A stretch of 40,866 nucleotides of DNA from SZUA-584 sp964441275 (GCA_964441275.1 CAYTUG010000018.1:1-40866); one strand, 5' to 3'. Counted from the stretch's first letter, positions 1 to 8,483 are shown. Translations and numbers: made by a program. Notes: generated by a model not told the origin, from the letters alone.

Positions 1-224
1 TTACTGGTTTTAGGACGAAAATCGCCCCTCCAGTACTATGAGGGAGAACTTTGCTAAAAGTGTAACAGATCATTTGACAACGTAGAATATAATATAAATA
101 TCTTATTGACAATAACCATATTTAAATGTAATTTATAACTGACTCGAGAATATTTAACTTATTTCAACAATTCATTAAAAACTTGCAAAAATTAGTATCA
201 TTAAAAAAGTCTAAGGAGGAAAGA

Positions 225-422
225 AAGCAAAAAAAGGCTGAATCCATAGCTTTTATTATATTTTGCTTGTTTGTATTGCCGACACTTTCCGGTTGTGTGC
301 CTAATTAAAAAAAATATTTTGATCCCTTAAAAGAACCCAAAAGCTCAATTAACTCTCATCTCGGTATATTGTGTTTAGGAAATTGGCCTAACATCAGGTG
401 CATAACCTTGAAAAATCTATAA
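225..422 (+). pseudogene. Relic of a small lipoprotein gene (paralogue of the next gene)
   Basis: An open frame with a strong Shine-Dalgarno site (AAGGAGG, 213-219) has AAG where a start codon should be (225-227), one substitution from ATG. It reads a hydrophobic segment ending in a lipobox (TLSGC, Cys at 294-296), then a TAA at 306-308. Past that stop the same frame continues to 422 as KKYFDPLKEPKSSINSHLGI, which aligns with the following gene's SFETLEKLKDAIDSDLGI (shared F, L, K, I, S, LGI). I read it as a decayed tandem copy of the 444-1103 gene, inactivated by start loss and a nonsense codon. Two TTGACA boxes (74-79, 106-111) lie upstream without a convincing -10. The first 200 bases hold nothing else I can name apart from a 5-bp hairpin (CCCTC/GAGGG) near 27-45. 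Function unknown. Confidence 0.5.
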
Positions 423-443
423 TCGAACAGGGAGGGAAATAAA

Positions 444-1103
444 ATATTTAAAAATAATATTAAAATAAAAATTATTGCAAAGATACTTTTAATACCATTA
501 TGTTTATCGGCTTTTATTTCGGGATGTATTTGGCGTTCGATTCCATCTGAATCTTTTGAGACGTTAGAGAAATTAAAAGATGCTATTGACAGCGATTTGG
601 GCATCATTTTTCCGGATACAAGCAATTATATATTTAATCAAAGTGCTATGTATGAAAAAGTCTATAAAGGCCAAACGAATATAGTTGTAGGTTATGATTG
701 TGCAGTCGATATTGAATCCGCAAACATGACGACCAATCTGTGGAGATTGATTTTCAGATGTAGAATAATAAATGCAACATATGATGAAAGCTATCCTATA
801 ACAAATTTAAATTATAATGCCAAAGTACTTGATATAGATGTCGAAGAACAGATTTTAGACGAGTCGGATGACCCAGATATGAGTGCTTTAGCGTGGTATC
901 CGGAAGGATCTAAAATCATACTTTACAGTTACGATTTTGATTATAAAGGACGCCGCTATTCCGTAACCGGAACATTAGTAATACCGCCCGAACAATTGAA
1001 TACTTTGGGTGTTGATGAAGTTGACGCAATTGTTGAGAACGGCAAAAATGAAATGCTTTATTTGGTAAAATCGATAATCAATCAAGGAGAAAATGAGGAA
1101 TGA
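444..1103 (+). CDS. Putative secreted lipoprotein of unknown function, apparent ATA start
   Basis: The frame encodes about 219 residues: a lysine-rich N-terminus, a hydrophobic stretch and a lipobox (FISGC, lipidated Cys28 at 525-527), so the product should be exported and anchored on the outer face of the membrane after LspA cleavage. The rest is acidic and has no motif I recognise. No ATG, GTG or TTG lies upstream of the signal peptide. The first standard start is a TTG at 597, which would remove the leader and lipobox. A good Shine-Dalgarno site (GGGAGGG, 430-436) sits 7 bases before ATA (444-446), the likely ancestral ATG position. Either ATA is used weakly or the gene is silenced. Its end overlaps by 4 bases the start of a truncated third secretory gene, so this was an operon. 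I do not recognise the family. Confidence 0.5.
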   Translation: MFKNNIKIKIIAKILLIPLCLSAFISGCIWRSIPSESFETLEKLKDAIDSDLGIIFPDTSNYIFNQSAMYEKVYKGQTNIVVGYDCAVDIESANMTTNLWRLIFRCRIINATYDESYPITNLNYNAKVLDIDVEEQILDESDDPDMSALAWYPEGSKIILYSYDFDYKGRRYSVTGTLVIPPEQLNTLGVDEVDAIVENGKNEMLYLVKSIINQGENEE

Positions 1104-1150
1104 AAAAAGTACTAATTTGTATATTCATTTTTCAGTTAATGCAGCAATAA
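1100..1150 (+). pseudogene. Truncated secretory leader cut off by insertion-sequence debris
   Basis: An ATG at 1100 overlaps the stop of the preceding lipoprotein gene (ATGA) and has AAGGAG at 1084-1089. It encodes 16 residues, MKKVLICIFIFQLMQQ, the lysine-plus-hydrophobic beginning of a signal peptide, then stops just where recognisable IS200 sequence begins. The simplest reading is the 5' stub of a third, translationally coupled lipoprotein or secreted-protein gene whose body was lost on insertion. It could also be a chance short frame. Confidence 0.4.
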
Positions 1151-1159
1151 AGATTGGTT

Positions 1160-1335
1160 TTATTAATAGTGATATTCAAGTCTTTGCACAACGCAAGAAA
1201 AGGTGATTTAATTGCAAACAATGCACATAGTCTGTCACATACGAAATAGATGCGCAATACAACATAGCATTTACCCCAAAGTATAGGCACAAAGCTACAC
1301 AATTAATATAAAAGCAGCATGCGAGAGATATTTTT
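1160..1335 (+). mobile_element. Decayed IS200-type tnpA 5' end
   Basis: The stretch AAAGGTGATTTAATTGCAAAC near 1200 matches the tnpA start at the right edge of the window (AAAGGTGATTTAATGGCAA), with TTG in place of ATG. Read in the matching frame it gives ANNAHSLSHTK, a stop in place of the usual Trp, and then in a shifted frame FTPKYR-like and RDIF-like pieces. This is the typical N-terminus of IS200/IS605 Y1 transposases. Stops and frameshifts make it dead, and the catalytic HUH and Tyr regions are absent. Upstream, TTCAAG and AACG also match the intact element's leader, but the left arm of its hairpin is gone. Confidence 0.65.
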
Positions 1336-1377
1336 AGTTTGCGAGTTTAATTGCCCACCATATAATACTAATTATGC

Positions 1378-1524
1378 TTGCCGATACTTCATCTCTTGTG
1401 TTATTCATGCAGGTATGGCTTCTTTCGGTGGTGCTTTAGTTTATTTACTCAACAATACTAACCGAGTCAGTTCCTGTATCTTTATTTTCAAGGCTTAGTG
1501 ACTAATATGTATTGTAGTCCTACA
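1378..1524 (-). mobile_element. Solo end fragment of an IS3/IS481-like element
   Basis: About 150 bases are homologous to 8958-9110. Both copies share GCCGATACTTCAT, TTCATGCAGG, a TTTATTTTCAAGG block and the terminal TGTAGTCCTACA. On the minus strand this is the transposon end, the transposase leader and roughly its first ten codons; the remainder of the element is missing here. The outer end TGTAG-TC-CTACA is itself an inverted repeat. It lies between the IS200 and IS5 relics, showing repeated insertion into one site. Confidence 0.6.
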
Positions 1525-1541
1525 CATTGCAAAATGAATAA

Positions 1542-2427
1542 ATGAATGATATTCTTACTAAAGACACACCGAATGCAGCGACACAGATGAAACAGCAAAC
1601 CTTCTCGGATATCGAATATTCAAATCGGCGCAAGAAAACCAAGCGCGATGAGTTTTAGGAAATTATGTACGAAATCATACCATGAAACGAGGGGGTTGCA
1701 CTTATTAAGACGTACTTCTTTGGCGACAGGTGCGGTTGTCCATCACTCGGGATTGAAAAGATGTTGCGGATGTATCTTCTGCAAATATGGTTCACTCTTT
1801 CAGACGAAGGTGTCAAGAACGCCTCATACGACAGCTACGCAATGTGCGAATTCATTTGAATAGACTTTATACAAGAGCAGGTGCCGGATGCGACCACGCT
1901 GCTGCATTTTCACCGTTTGATTGAGGAAAGCGGTTTGGGAAAGCCTATTTTGACGCTATTAACCGCTGACAGAATGCGAACACATCATGAAGGGCGGCGC
2001 AATAGTAGACGCGACGCTCATCAGCGCACCGTACAAGAACGCAAGTGGCAGCCGTGACCCTGAAATAAAGCGGACAAAGAAGGAAAGCGAATGGCACTTC
2101 AGGATGAAATGTAACACAGGTGCAGACGCGGAAACAGGATATATTCATAGCATAGAAGCAATGGAGGCAAATGTGCACCACATTACCGAAGCCGTTAATC
2201 TGATTAGACGGATGATGAAGAGTCTCTCTGGTTGGACAAATAGCCTGAAATATTGGAGGACGCGCACAAGTCGCAAATCGATTATCGTATCGCTCAATGC
2301 CCGGGTAATAGATGTAGCATGGCACAAGGTCTCGCCCGGTATTGGTATTGCCGTATTGAGTACCAAAAAGCATTTGTCAGAGCCGAGGCAGAGCATGCGT
2401 TTCATATTCTCAAGAGTACATTATTAA
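1542..2427 (+). pseudogene. Degenerate IS5-family transposase
   Basis: Pieced across frames this reads as a nearly full-length IS5-type DDE transposase. It has MKQQTFSDIEYSNRRKKTKR at 1587-1646, then MLRMYLLQIWF, LSDEG, YDSYAM and EQVPDATTLLHFHRL. The best-kept part is GGAIVDATLISAP with RDPE, TKK and the catalytic-region DAETG (1990-2145). A C-terminal piece in another frame has RAEAEHAFHILKS near 2390. Both Asp and the Glu of the DDE set still appear, but in-frame stops near 1656 and 1861 and several frameshifts break it. The sequence ends abruptly before the usual C-terminus. It gives dead IS material between the lipoprotein stub and the next lipoprotein gene; no terminal repeats were recognised. 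Confidence 0.8.
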
Positions 2428-2460
2428 TCATAGTGTCCCTAATGATTAATAATATATGTT

Positions 2461-2480
2461 TACTTTAATTAAAGTATAAT
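2461..2480 (+). promoter_or_regulatory. Candidate -10 box overlapping a 16-bp perfect palindrome
   Basis: TATAAT at 2475-2480 precedes the lipoprotein gene by 33 bases. TACTTTAA/TTAAAGTA (2461-2476) is a perfect palindrome that runs into the -10 box, where a repressor could sit. No good -35 is visible at 16-18 bases. This is the first sequence after the IS5 relic. Confidence 0.45.
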
Positions 2481-2513
2481 ATTGAAGAACAAATCAAGTG
2501 TGAGGGCGATAAC

Positions 2514-3560
2514 ATGAAAAGAAGAATGCGAATTTTTAGTGTTGTTATGCTTGCGGCTGCGCCGATATTGTTCACCATCTCTAGCGGTTGTTCAAGAGTA
2601 TCAGAACCATTAAGCCTAATTTGGGTTGCTGTGAAATCCGTCGGCGGCGATAATGGACTTTTTGCGGAGGGGCAGGATTATAACTTTACACTTTGCTTCG
2701 GATATGGATCTCTGTCCGTTGAGGCCTGCCAAATTGCTGAAATTACCGTTAAAAATTCAGCTGACGAAGAAGTTCGGACATTTGTATTCGATGACTTCAG
2801 CAACGAAAAATATTACAAGCCTTACAAAGACGCTTCTGCGGCTACGCTGGAGCTTACATATCCCGCACCCGCGAACCAGCCGTGTACCGGAGCCCTGGAA
2901 ATTTACATCAAAAGTTATGAAGATGAAGGAGCACAGCAAGCAGGAGAAATTCTTCTTATGGAATACTGCTCAGTTATATATCTCGCGGAAAGCGGGGTTG
3001 GGACGATTATCGGGGATGTGAGCGTTAATGAGCTTTGGAAAAGGCGGTGTAATATCTTGTTGGCACAGGGGAAGCTGAGGCAGAATGAATATAAAAAAGA
3101 ATTAAAAAAGGTGCATGAGGGGGCATGGACAAGTTTATACCGCAGAGGCGCCAGCAGCGAATGGGTTGAATCCGGCTTAAATGACGGGGGTGACGTAAAC
3201 TTTATCGAAACAGTCACTGACAGCGGGATTGCGTTAGGAACGTTTTCAACAACAACCGACCATGACACGGTAACGGTGTCCTACCTCACCCAGCTGGACT
3301 CAGGATGGTGCAGCATAAGCCCTGGAAGACTATACAAAAAGAATAAGCAATTATTCTATTTGACGGCTGAAACGGAAAACGGTGTGGAAACGTGGTTTGT
3401 GCTCTATAATGATGGAAGGCTTACGCCCTCAAGACCTGTAAATGGTTGGTGCAGTGGCGTTAATGGCGATACAATTGATATTACAGATTCCCAAAATAGC
3501 GGCGCTGTAACAAGGTATATGTTTTCTGACGATATGGTATTATTTGAACTCCAAAATTAA
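2514..3560 (+). CDS. Putative lipoprotein of unknown function
   Basis: The 348-residue product begins with MKRRMR, a hydrophobic core and a lipobox (ISSGC, Cys26), so it should be a surface-exposed lipoprotein. Residues 30-150 look like a beta-rich, immunoglobulin-like region (alternating hydrophobics, ITVKNS, TLELTYPAPA). A charged helical stretch (about 175-200, RCNILLAQGKLRQNEYKKEL) follows, then another beta-rich half with GWCS repeated twice (CS at about 263 and 309). No catalytic motif or known domain is evident. The ATG at 2514 has GAGGG at 2502-2506. It stands between the IS cluster and the large metallopeptidase/LRR lipoprotein and may share a surface role with it (inference from position only). 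Confidence 0.75.
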   Translation: MKRRMRIFSVVMLAAAPILFTISSGCSRVSEPLSLIWVAVKSVGGDNGLFAEGQDYNFTLCFGYGSLSVEACQIAEITVKNSADEEVRTFVFDDFSNEKYYKPYKDASAATLELTYPAPANQPCTGALEIYIKSYEDEGAQQAGEILLMEYCSVIYLAESGVGTIIGDVSVNELWKRRCNILLAQGKLRQNEYKKELKKVHEGAWTSLYRRGASSEWVESGLNDGGDVNFIETVTDSGIALGTFSTTTDHDTVTVSYLTQLDSGWCSISPGRLYKKNKQLFYLTAETENGVETWFVLYNDGRLTPSRPVNGWCSGVNGDTIDITDSQNSGAVTRYMFSDDMVLFELQN

Positions 3561-3879
3561 AAATCAATATACAGTAATGTGTTTGTCATTTCTGCATATC
3601 CAAGTGATAATAACAAGCGGGCAAATTTTTCGTCTATTATTATTTATCCTTACGCATGTTAAATGAAATATGCCCTGTCGCATTTTTTGCAAAGCGGACT
3701 GTTGATAAGGTTATTGTAGCGGTTGCAAGCCCATATCATATAATTTATTCTTTATAAAGCAAAATGAGGTATTATATATTACATTTGTTAATATTGGGTT
3801 GCATGCTGTTATTTGTTGTGATAATATGTAAACAGCTAAATGACTGTTACAACTTTTTACTTTTTTCGGAGGTGCGAAA
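3561..3879. other. 319-base intergenic region before the large lipoprotein gene
   Basis: AT-rich, no gene seen. A possible weak promoter is TTGCAT (3799-3804), 17 bases, TAATAT (3822-3827), about 50 bases before the gene. A TATAAT at 3739-3744 has no good -35. Short inverted repeats occur but no convincing terminator with a T tract. A Shine-Dalgarno GGAGGTG lies at about 3869-3875. Confidence 0.35.
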
Positions 3880-6800
3880 ATGAATAAGTTCAGGCTGTTG
3901 TCTAAAATTTCCGCTTTGATTATGGTTATGATGTTACTGCTATCCTGCACAGGTATGGACATAAATTTTTTGGAAGCGAATAATAAGACGTCAGATGCAC
4001 CCGCGAATGATCTTTCAAGCAATCAAAACACAGAACCGGCAAGTTACTGTAGCCATTGGCTTTGTCTCATATCGGACGCCCCTGATGAGAACGTCTTCGA
4101 ATACGGTGCGGGTGAGACTATCCGAATTAACTATACCATATACAGCCCGTTTGACGCGGACGAATACCGTATCACCTGTTCCGGCGAGAATATAACGCTT
4201 CTCTCCCCCGCCGAATACAGCACCGCCGACCAAGCGGACAGCTACGCGCTCGAGTTCCTCGCCCCCGAATGCGGGAACGGCAAAATTACTCTTAAGCTTA
4301 CCGCTTACAGCAACGGCGAAATATTGGGCTGGGCCAGTTCGGCCATTTATTGCAGCTCCAGCGATCTTGGAATATACTTAAGCCAAAATTCGGGTTCAGC
4401 ACCAAAACTTCTGATGGCAAAGGCCCGATTCGACGCGAATCAGATTACATCGTATGATTACTGGCACCTTGTTTTTAATCAGCATTTTGTGGTCGATTAT
4501 GATCTGATTAATATGCTCGCCATGGTAGCCAGCGATAAAATCGAATACTCTTTCTATGCTGCACCGTATGTCGAGGCGATACATAACAGTCTCTTTGGCA
4601 TCGAATCGGATGCCAAAGTACCCGATATCTCAGATACGCTCGAAAAAATAAGCGAGGACTTAGGTATTGATCTTGAGGCGTGGAGACTGTCTCGCAACGA
4701 AACAACGGCAAACGTTCAGGAACCCCCTGCGGATTCCGAATCGCATGTAAGCAAAAATACTTTAATGCAAAGTGGCACAGTGAATTCGACAATAACAATT
4801 GCCGGGAAAGTTCAATGGAAAGACTATGGAAATACCTCTCGGCCTGCGTCCAATATAAGAATTCAGATCCTTGACAGTTATGAATGGACAGACATATTAG
4901 GCGGTACAAGGGTTATTGAAACAATTCTAAAAGGCAATGACGGAAGCCCCATAACTACAAATTCAAACGGCAATTTTTCAATAAGTGTATCAGATGGTGC
5001 ATCCGTAAGAGCCGGAGGTTACGATATCGTTGTGCGCGTTCTGGCGGAAGGCTCAAATGTTTATGTTACCGACCCAGGATTCTTAGGAGTTTATTACACC
5101 TATACATTTGACAGCAACCGCTATGATGATATTGCTAACAATCCAATTCCAAATGTTTGTCTTATAGCGTATCAGGGTGCTAACGATGACGATTATTTAA
5201 AAGCTATACAGGTTCAGCAAGCCGCTGCGCTTGCCTCGAATTTTGCAAAAATTACGAATGGCGGAAATTACTTCAAAAGGGTAAGAATAAGTTATCCTGT
5301 TAGCGGTTCTTCTTGTTATCATAAACACGGTGATTATATTGAAATCAATCAAGACCGTTACAATGTATGGGATGTTATTGCTCATGAATACGGTCATTTC
5401 GTACAGGATAAACTCGGTACATGCGCTTCACCAGGAGGCTCTCACGGCTTTCCCGATGACCTCTGGAGTGACGGTAGGCCGAAAGATGCTGCAGTGAAGC
5501 TTGCCTGGTCGGAAGGATGGGCAACGTATTTTGGCATTTACGCCCAGAACTACATGGTGGATAATGGGCATATCGGCAATTATACTGTGCAATACGGCAC
5601 ATTAAATGACCTTTTATTCCGTTTGGACTACAATATTGAAACCCCAACATATAAACTTGGCGAGACAAACGAGAGTTCCGTAGCTGCCGTGCTTTGGGAT
5701 CTCACTGATGACAGTGGTTCAAGCGAATCTTTTGATTCATTACATTTCAACTTTAAAACGTTATGGGATTACACTGCTGGTGATAAGTGTATAAATTTTG
5801 ACAGCTTTATCAATATTCTTAATACAAAATTCAATTTCGCTGATAAATTGGAACTTGGAAACATATTGTCTGAATATCATATATCACCAAATCTAACCGC
5901 CCCTGCAAGTGGTACCCGGCTTTCATTAACGTCACCCTCATTTGAATGGACTGCAGGCGGTAGCCCCAATCACCCCAACAACTCCTTCAATATGATCATA
6001 TGTAATCCAAGCAAAACAGACGAAGTCTATAGGACTTTAACGATAAGTGCATCCCAACCGCCGCAAACCCAACCGCAAACTACTTTTGACTTTACAATAG
6101 CCCAAACAGATTGGGCCGAAATCATCAATAAATGGGGGGGAAGTAGGCTTTATTGGATGGTTGAAGGTTCCGAAACGACACATACGCAAACAGGCCCTTA
6201 CCAGTCTAATTACCACAACTTTATTTGCCCTATGCAAACACCTGTGTTGAACGTGGATTCGGCAAGTTATAATTCGGTTACGCTTTCATGGTTGCCAGTA
6301 ACGGGCGCAACGAGTTATAGAATTACCCGTTCCGACAGTATAAATGGAACTTATCAATGGGTGGCTAATGTACCTGACGCTCAAACAACCTATACCAACC
6401 CTGGTCTTACAACCGAGAAAACTTATTATTATAAAATAAAAGCCATTGGCACCTTAATTAACTCGGAGGACTCGGATGCAGTGTCGGCAGTTCCCGCTTA
6501 TGAATTCTATTATGAACTGAATCCTGATGGTACTCTAACGATTACCGGCTATTTTGGGAGTAGTCTCAACATTGTTATTCCGCCATCAATAACTGGCAAA
6601 ACAGTAACGAAAATTGGCAACTTCGCATTTAGAAATACTTTGGGCTTAATAAGCATTGAAATACCAAACAGCGTCATAAGTGTAGGGGATTATGCATTTA
6701 GTAATTGCAGTGATCTATCGGAAATATTATTGCCGGAAAACTTGATTCACATAGGCAACAGGGCGTTTGCCGGCACCAAAAGCTTAACAAGCATTGTCAT

Positions 6801-8220
6801 ACCGAACAGTGTTACAAGTATAGGGGAGTGGGCGTTTTCAGATAGTTCGATAACGGACATTAAGCTTTCTAGTAATATGACACAAATTAATATTGGCGTA
6901 TTTAGTCAGTCAAAACTAAAAAGCATAACAATACCCAACAGCATAACTAAAATTGGTGATTTTGCATTTTCTAATTGCTATGATTTAGAGAACGTGAAAC
7001 TATCGAACAACCTAACTTATATTGGCAATAGTGCATTCGGGGACACCACCAGCTTATCGAGGATAGCTGTACCGGATAGTGTAACGGATATTGGGGATTG
7101 GGCATTCGCTGGAAGCTTGATAACTAGCATAAAAATTCCTAAAAACATCACTGAAATTAAAAACGGTGTGTTTAGTTCAACAAAATTAACGAAAATAGAT
7201 ATTCCAGAAGGCGTTGTCTTTATTAGAGACCATGCATTTTTTGGATGCGACGATTTATTAAAAGTTACGCTGGCAAATGGCATAACACATATTGGAAACT
7301 GGGTATTTCAAGATTGCTTTAGTATGAAAAACATATCGATACCAAAAAACATAGAATATATTGGATCATATGCCTTTGCTAACTGTACAAACTTAACAAA
7401 GATAGATATTAATAAGCTTAACTCAACAAATGATCGAATAATAGATAATTTCGCTTTCTTAGATTGCTCTGCTTTAAAATCTTTAAAAATTGATACTGCA
7501 GAAAGCATAGGGATGTTCGCATTTATTGGATGTAATAGCCTGAAGGAGGTAGAATTAAACAATGTAAGCAACGTCGGTATGTTTGCATTTTCAGGGTGCG
7601 CCAATATTAAAAATGTGGATTTAAAAAATGTTAAAAAGATTGAGCGATTTGCATTTACGGATTGTGAGAATCTAAAAAACCTTTGCATTACTAATGCGAA
7701 GACCATAGACGAATTTGCTTTCTCCGGTTGTAACAGTTTATCATCGGCAAAAATAGATGCTAAAAGCATTGGAGCACATGCATTTACACATTGCGAGAAA
7801 TTGAAAGACTTGAAGTTAGAAGGTGTGGAAACAATTGAGGACTACGCTTTCTACAGATGCTCCGCATTGAAAAAGATAGGATTTTCTAATAGCATGAAGA
7901 GTATTGGAGATAGAGCTTTTATGTTATGCACACAGCTTAAAGATATAACAATACCAAATAGTGTCATGTATTTAGGTTCCGCTGCATTTTGTGAGTGCAC
8001 TAGTTTGAAAAAAGCAGTATTGCCCGGCAGCATTACAGTAATAAACTATAGCACTTTTGCTGGTTGTTCAAACCTTTCAGATGTAAAAATGGGCGAAGGT
8101 ATTGGAGAAATATTGAGATATGCTTTTGCTGGTTGCACAAAGCTTAAGAAAATATCCATTCCTAACAGTGTGTGGTTTGTTGATGAAGAAGCATTTTTAG
8201 ACTCTGGTATCAGTTTTTGA
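3880..8220 (+). CDS. Surface lipoprotein: HExxH metallopeptidase, FN3 and BspA-type leucine-rich repeats
   Basis: The 1446-residue protein starts with a lipoprotein signal (LLLSC, Cys23). Residues about 304-400 resemble a carboxypeptidase-regulatory/transthyretin-like beta domain (IAGKVQW, NSNGNFSISV). A zinc peptidase core follows with HEYGH at 502-506 and SEGWA with Glu545 as the probable third ligand, a gluzincin arrangement. A fibronectin type III domain covers about 788-872 (VTLSW, ATSYRI, YYYKIKA). From about 880 to the end there are 24 BspA/LRR_5 repeats with the core IG-x-x-AF-x-x-C-x-x-L. Start ATG 3880 follows GGAGGTG. BspA repeats usually mediate adhesion to host or matrix proteins, so a tethered adhesin-protease is likely (inference). 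Substrate unknown. No cell-wall anchor motif is present, as expected for a lipoprotein. Confidence 0.9.
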   Translation: MNKFRLLSKISALIMVMMLLLSCTGMDINFLEANNKTSDAPANDLSSNQNTEPASYCSHWLCLISDAPDENVFEYGAGETIRINYTIYSPFDADEYRITCSGENITLLSPAEYSTADQADSYALEFLAPECGNGKITLKLTAYSNGEILGWASSAIYCSSSDLGIYLSQNSGSAPKLLMAKARFDANQITSYDYWHLVFNQHFVVDYDLINMLAMVASDKIEYSFYAAPYVEAIHNSLFGIESDAKVPDISDTLEKISEDLGIDLEAWRLSRNETTANVQEPPADSESHVSKNTLMQSGTVNSTITIAGKVQWKDYGNTSRPASNIRIQILDSYEWTDILGGTRVIETILKGNDGSPITTNSNGNFSISVSDGASVRAGGYDIVVRVLAEGSNVYVTDPGFLGVYYTYTFDSNRYDDIANNPIPNVCLIAYQGANDDDYLKAIQVQQAAALASNFAKITNGGNYFKRVRISYPVSGSSCYHKHGDYIEINQDRYNVWDVIAHEYGHFVQDKLGTCASPGGSHGFPDDLWSDGRPKDAAVKLAWSEGWATYFGIYAQNYMVDNGHIGNYTVQYGTLNDLLFRLDYNIETPTYKLGETNESSVAAVLWDLTDDSGSSESFDSLHFNFKTLWDYTAGDKCINFDSFINILNTKFNFADKLELGNILSEYHISPNLTAPASGTRLSLTSPSFEWTAGGSPNHPNNSFNMIICNPSKTDEVYRTLTISASQPPQTQPQTTFDFTIAQTDWAEIINKWGGSRLYWMVEGSETTHTQTGPYQSNYHNFICPMQTPVLNVDSASYNSVTLSWLPVTGATSYRITRSDSINGTYQWVANVPDAQTTYTNPGLTTEKTYYYKIKAIGTLINSEDSDAVSAVPAYEFYYELNPDGTLTITGYFGSSLNIVIPPSITGKTVTKIGNFAFRNTLGLISIEIPNSVISVGDYAFSNCSDLSEILLPENLIHIGNRAFAGTKSLTSIVIPNSVTSIGEWAFSDSSITDIKLSSNMTQINIGVFSQSKLKSITIPNSITKIGDFAFSNCYDLENVKLSNNLTYIGNSAFGDTTSLSRIAVPDSVTDIGDWAFAGSLITSIKIPKNITEIKNGVFSSTKLTKIDIPEGVVFIRDHAFFGCDDLLKVTLANGITHIGNWVFQDCFSMKNISIPKNIEYIGSYAFANCTNLTKIDINKLNSTNDRIIDNFAFLDCSALKSLKIDTAESIGMFAFIGCNSLKEVELNNVSNVGMFAFSGCANIKNVDLKNVKKIERFAFTDCENLKNLCITNAKTIDEFAFSGCNSLSSAKIDAKSIGAHAFTHCEKLKDLKLEGVETIEDYAFYRCSALKKIGFSNSMKSIGDRAFMLCTQLKDITIPNSVMYLGSAAFCECTSLKKAVLPGSITVINYSTFAGCSNLSDVKMGEGIGEILRYAFAGCTKLKKISIPNSVWFVDEEAFLDSGISF

Positions 8221-8291
8221 GCATGTTAATTAACAGTGCAGGCTAACAAAAAAATATTAAAGGAAGAAACAAGGCTGTTAAAGGTTAAGTT

Positions 8292-8323
8292 AAAAAGGTG
8301 TTTCGCTACCAGAACATCTTTTT
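8292..8323 (+). terminator. Probable terminator of the large lipoprotein gene
   Basis: AAAAGGTGTT pairs with AACATCTTTT (one G-U) around a 10-base loop, and the T run continues past the stem (TTTTTATTGTTTT). The stem is AT-rich, hence only moderate confidence. Confidence 0.45.
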
Positions 8324-8459
8324 ATTGTTTTAGGGTTTTTTTCTTGTTAAATTATTTTTTGCTTATATACATTTATTATGCACTAAACAAAAAACAGTTA
8401 ACTGCCAAAGCTTTATTGTAGGTTTGTCAAACATATCGGACAGTGTTATGTTTGAGATA

Positions 8460-8483
8460 CTCGGTTGGCTTAAGCCAACCGAG
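8460..8483. repeat. 24-bp perfect palindrome
   Basis: CTCGGTTGGCTT is followed directly by its reverse complement AAGCCAACCGAG. It lies between the lipoprotein gene's terminator and the minus-strand transposase relic, about 50 bases beyond the transposase stop. It has no T tract. It may be the subterminal end of that element or a protein-binding site. Confidence 0.7.

Noticed and set aside
356..625. 89-residue minus-strand frame in the lipoprotein region
   Set aside because: No ribosome site, overlaps the better-supported plus-strand lipoprotein frames, and no family resemblance.
3880..8220. CRISPR-like or tandem DNA repeats in the LRR region
   Set aside because: The periodicity is at protein level (21-23 codons); DNA repeats are too diverged and have no spacer structure.
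8236..8421. 61-residue hydrophobic plus-strand frame after the large lipoprotein gene
   Set aside because: It spans the likely terminator hairpin, has low-complexity AT-driven content and no ribosome site.
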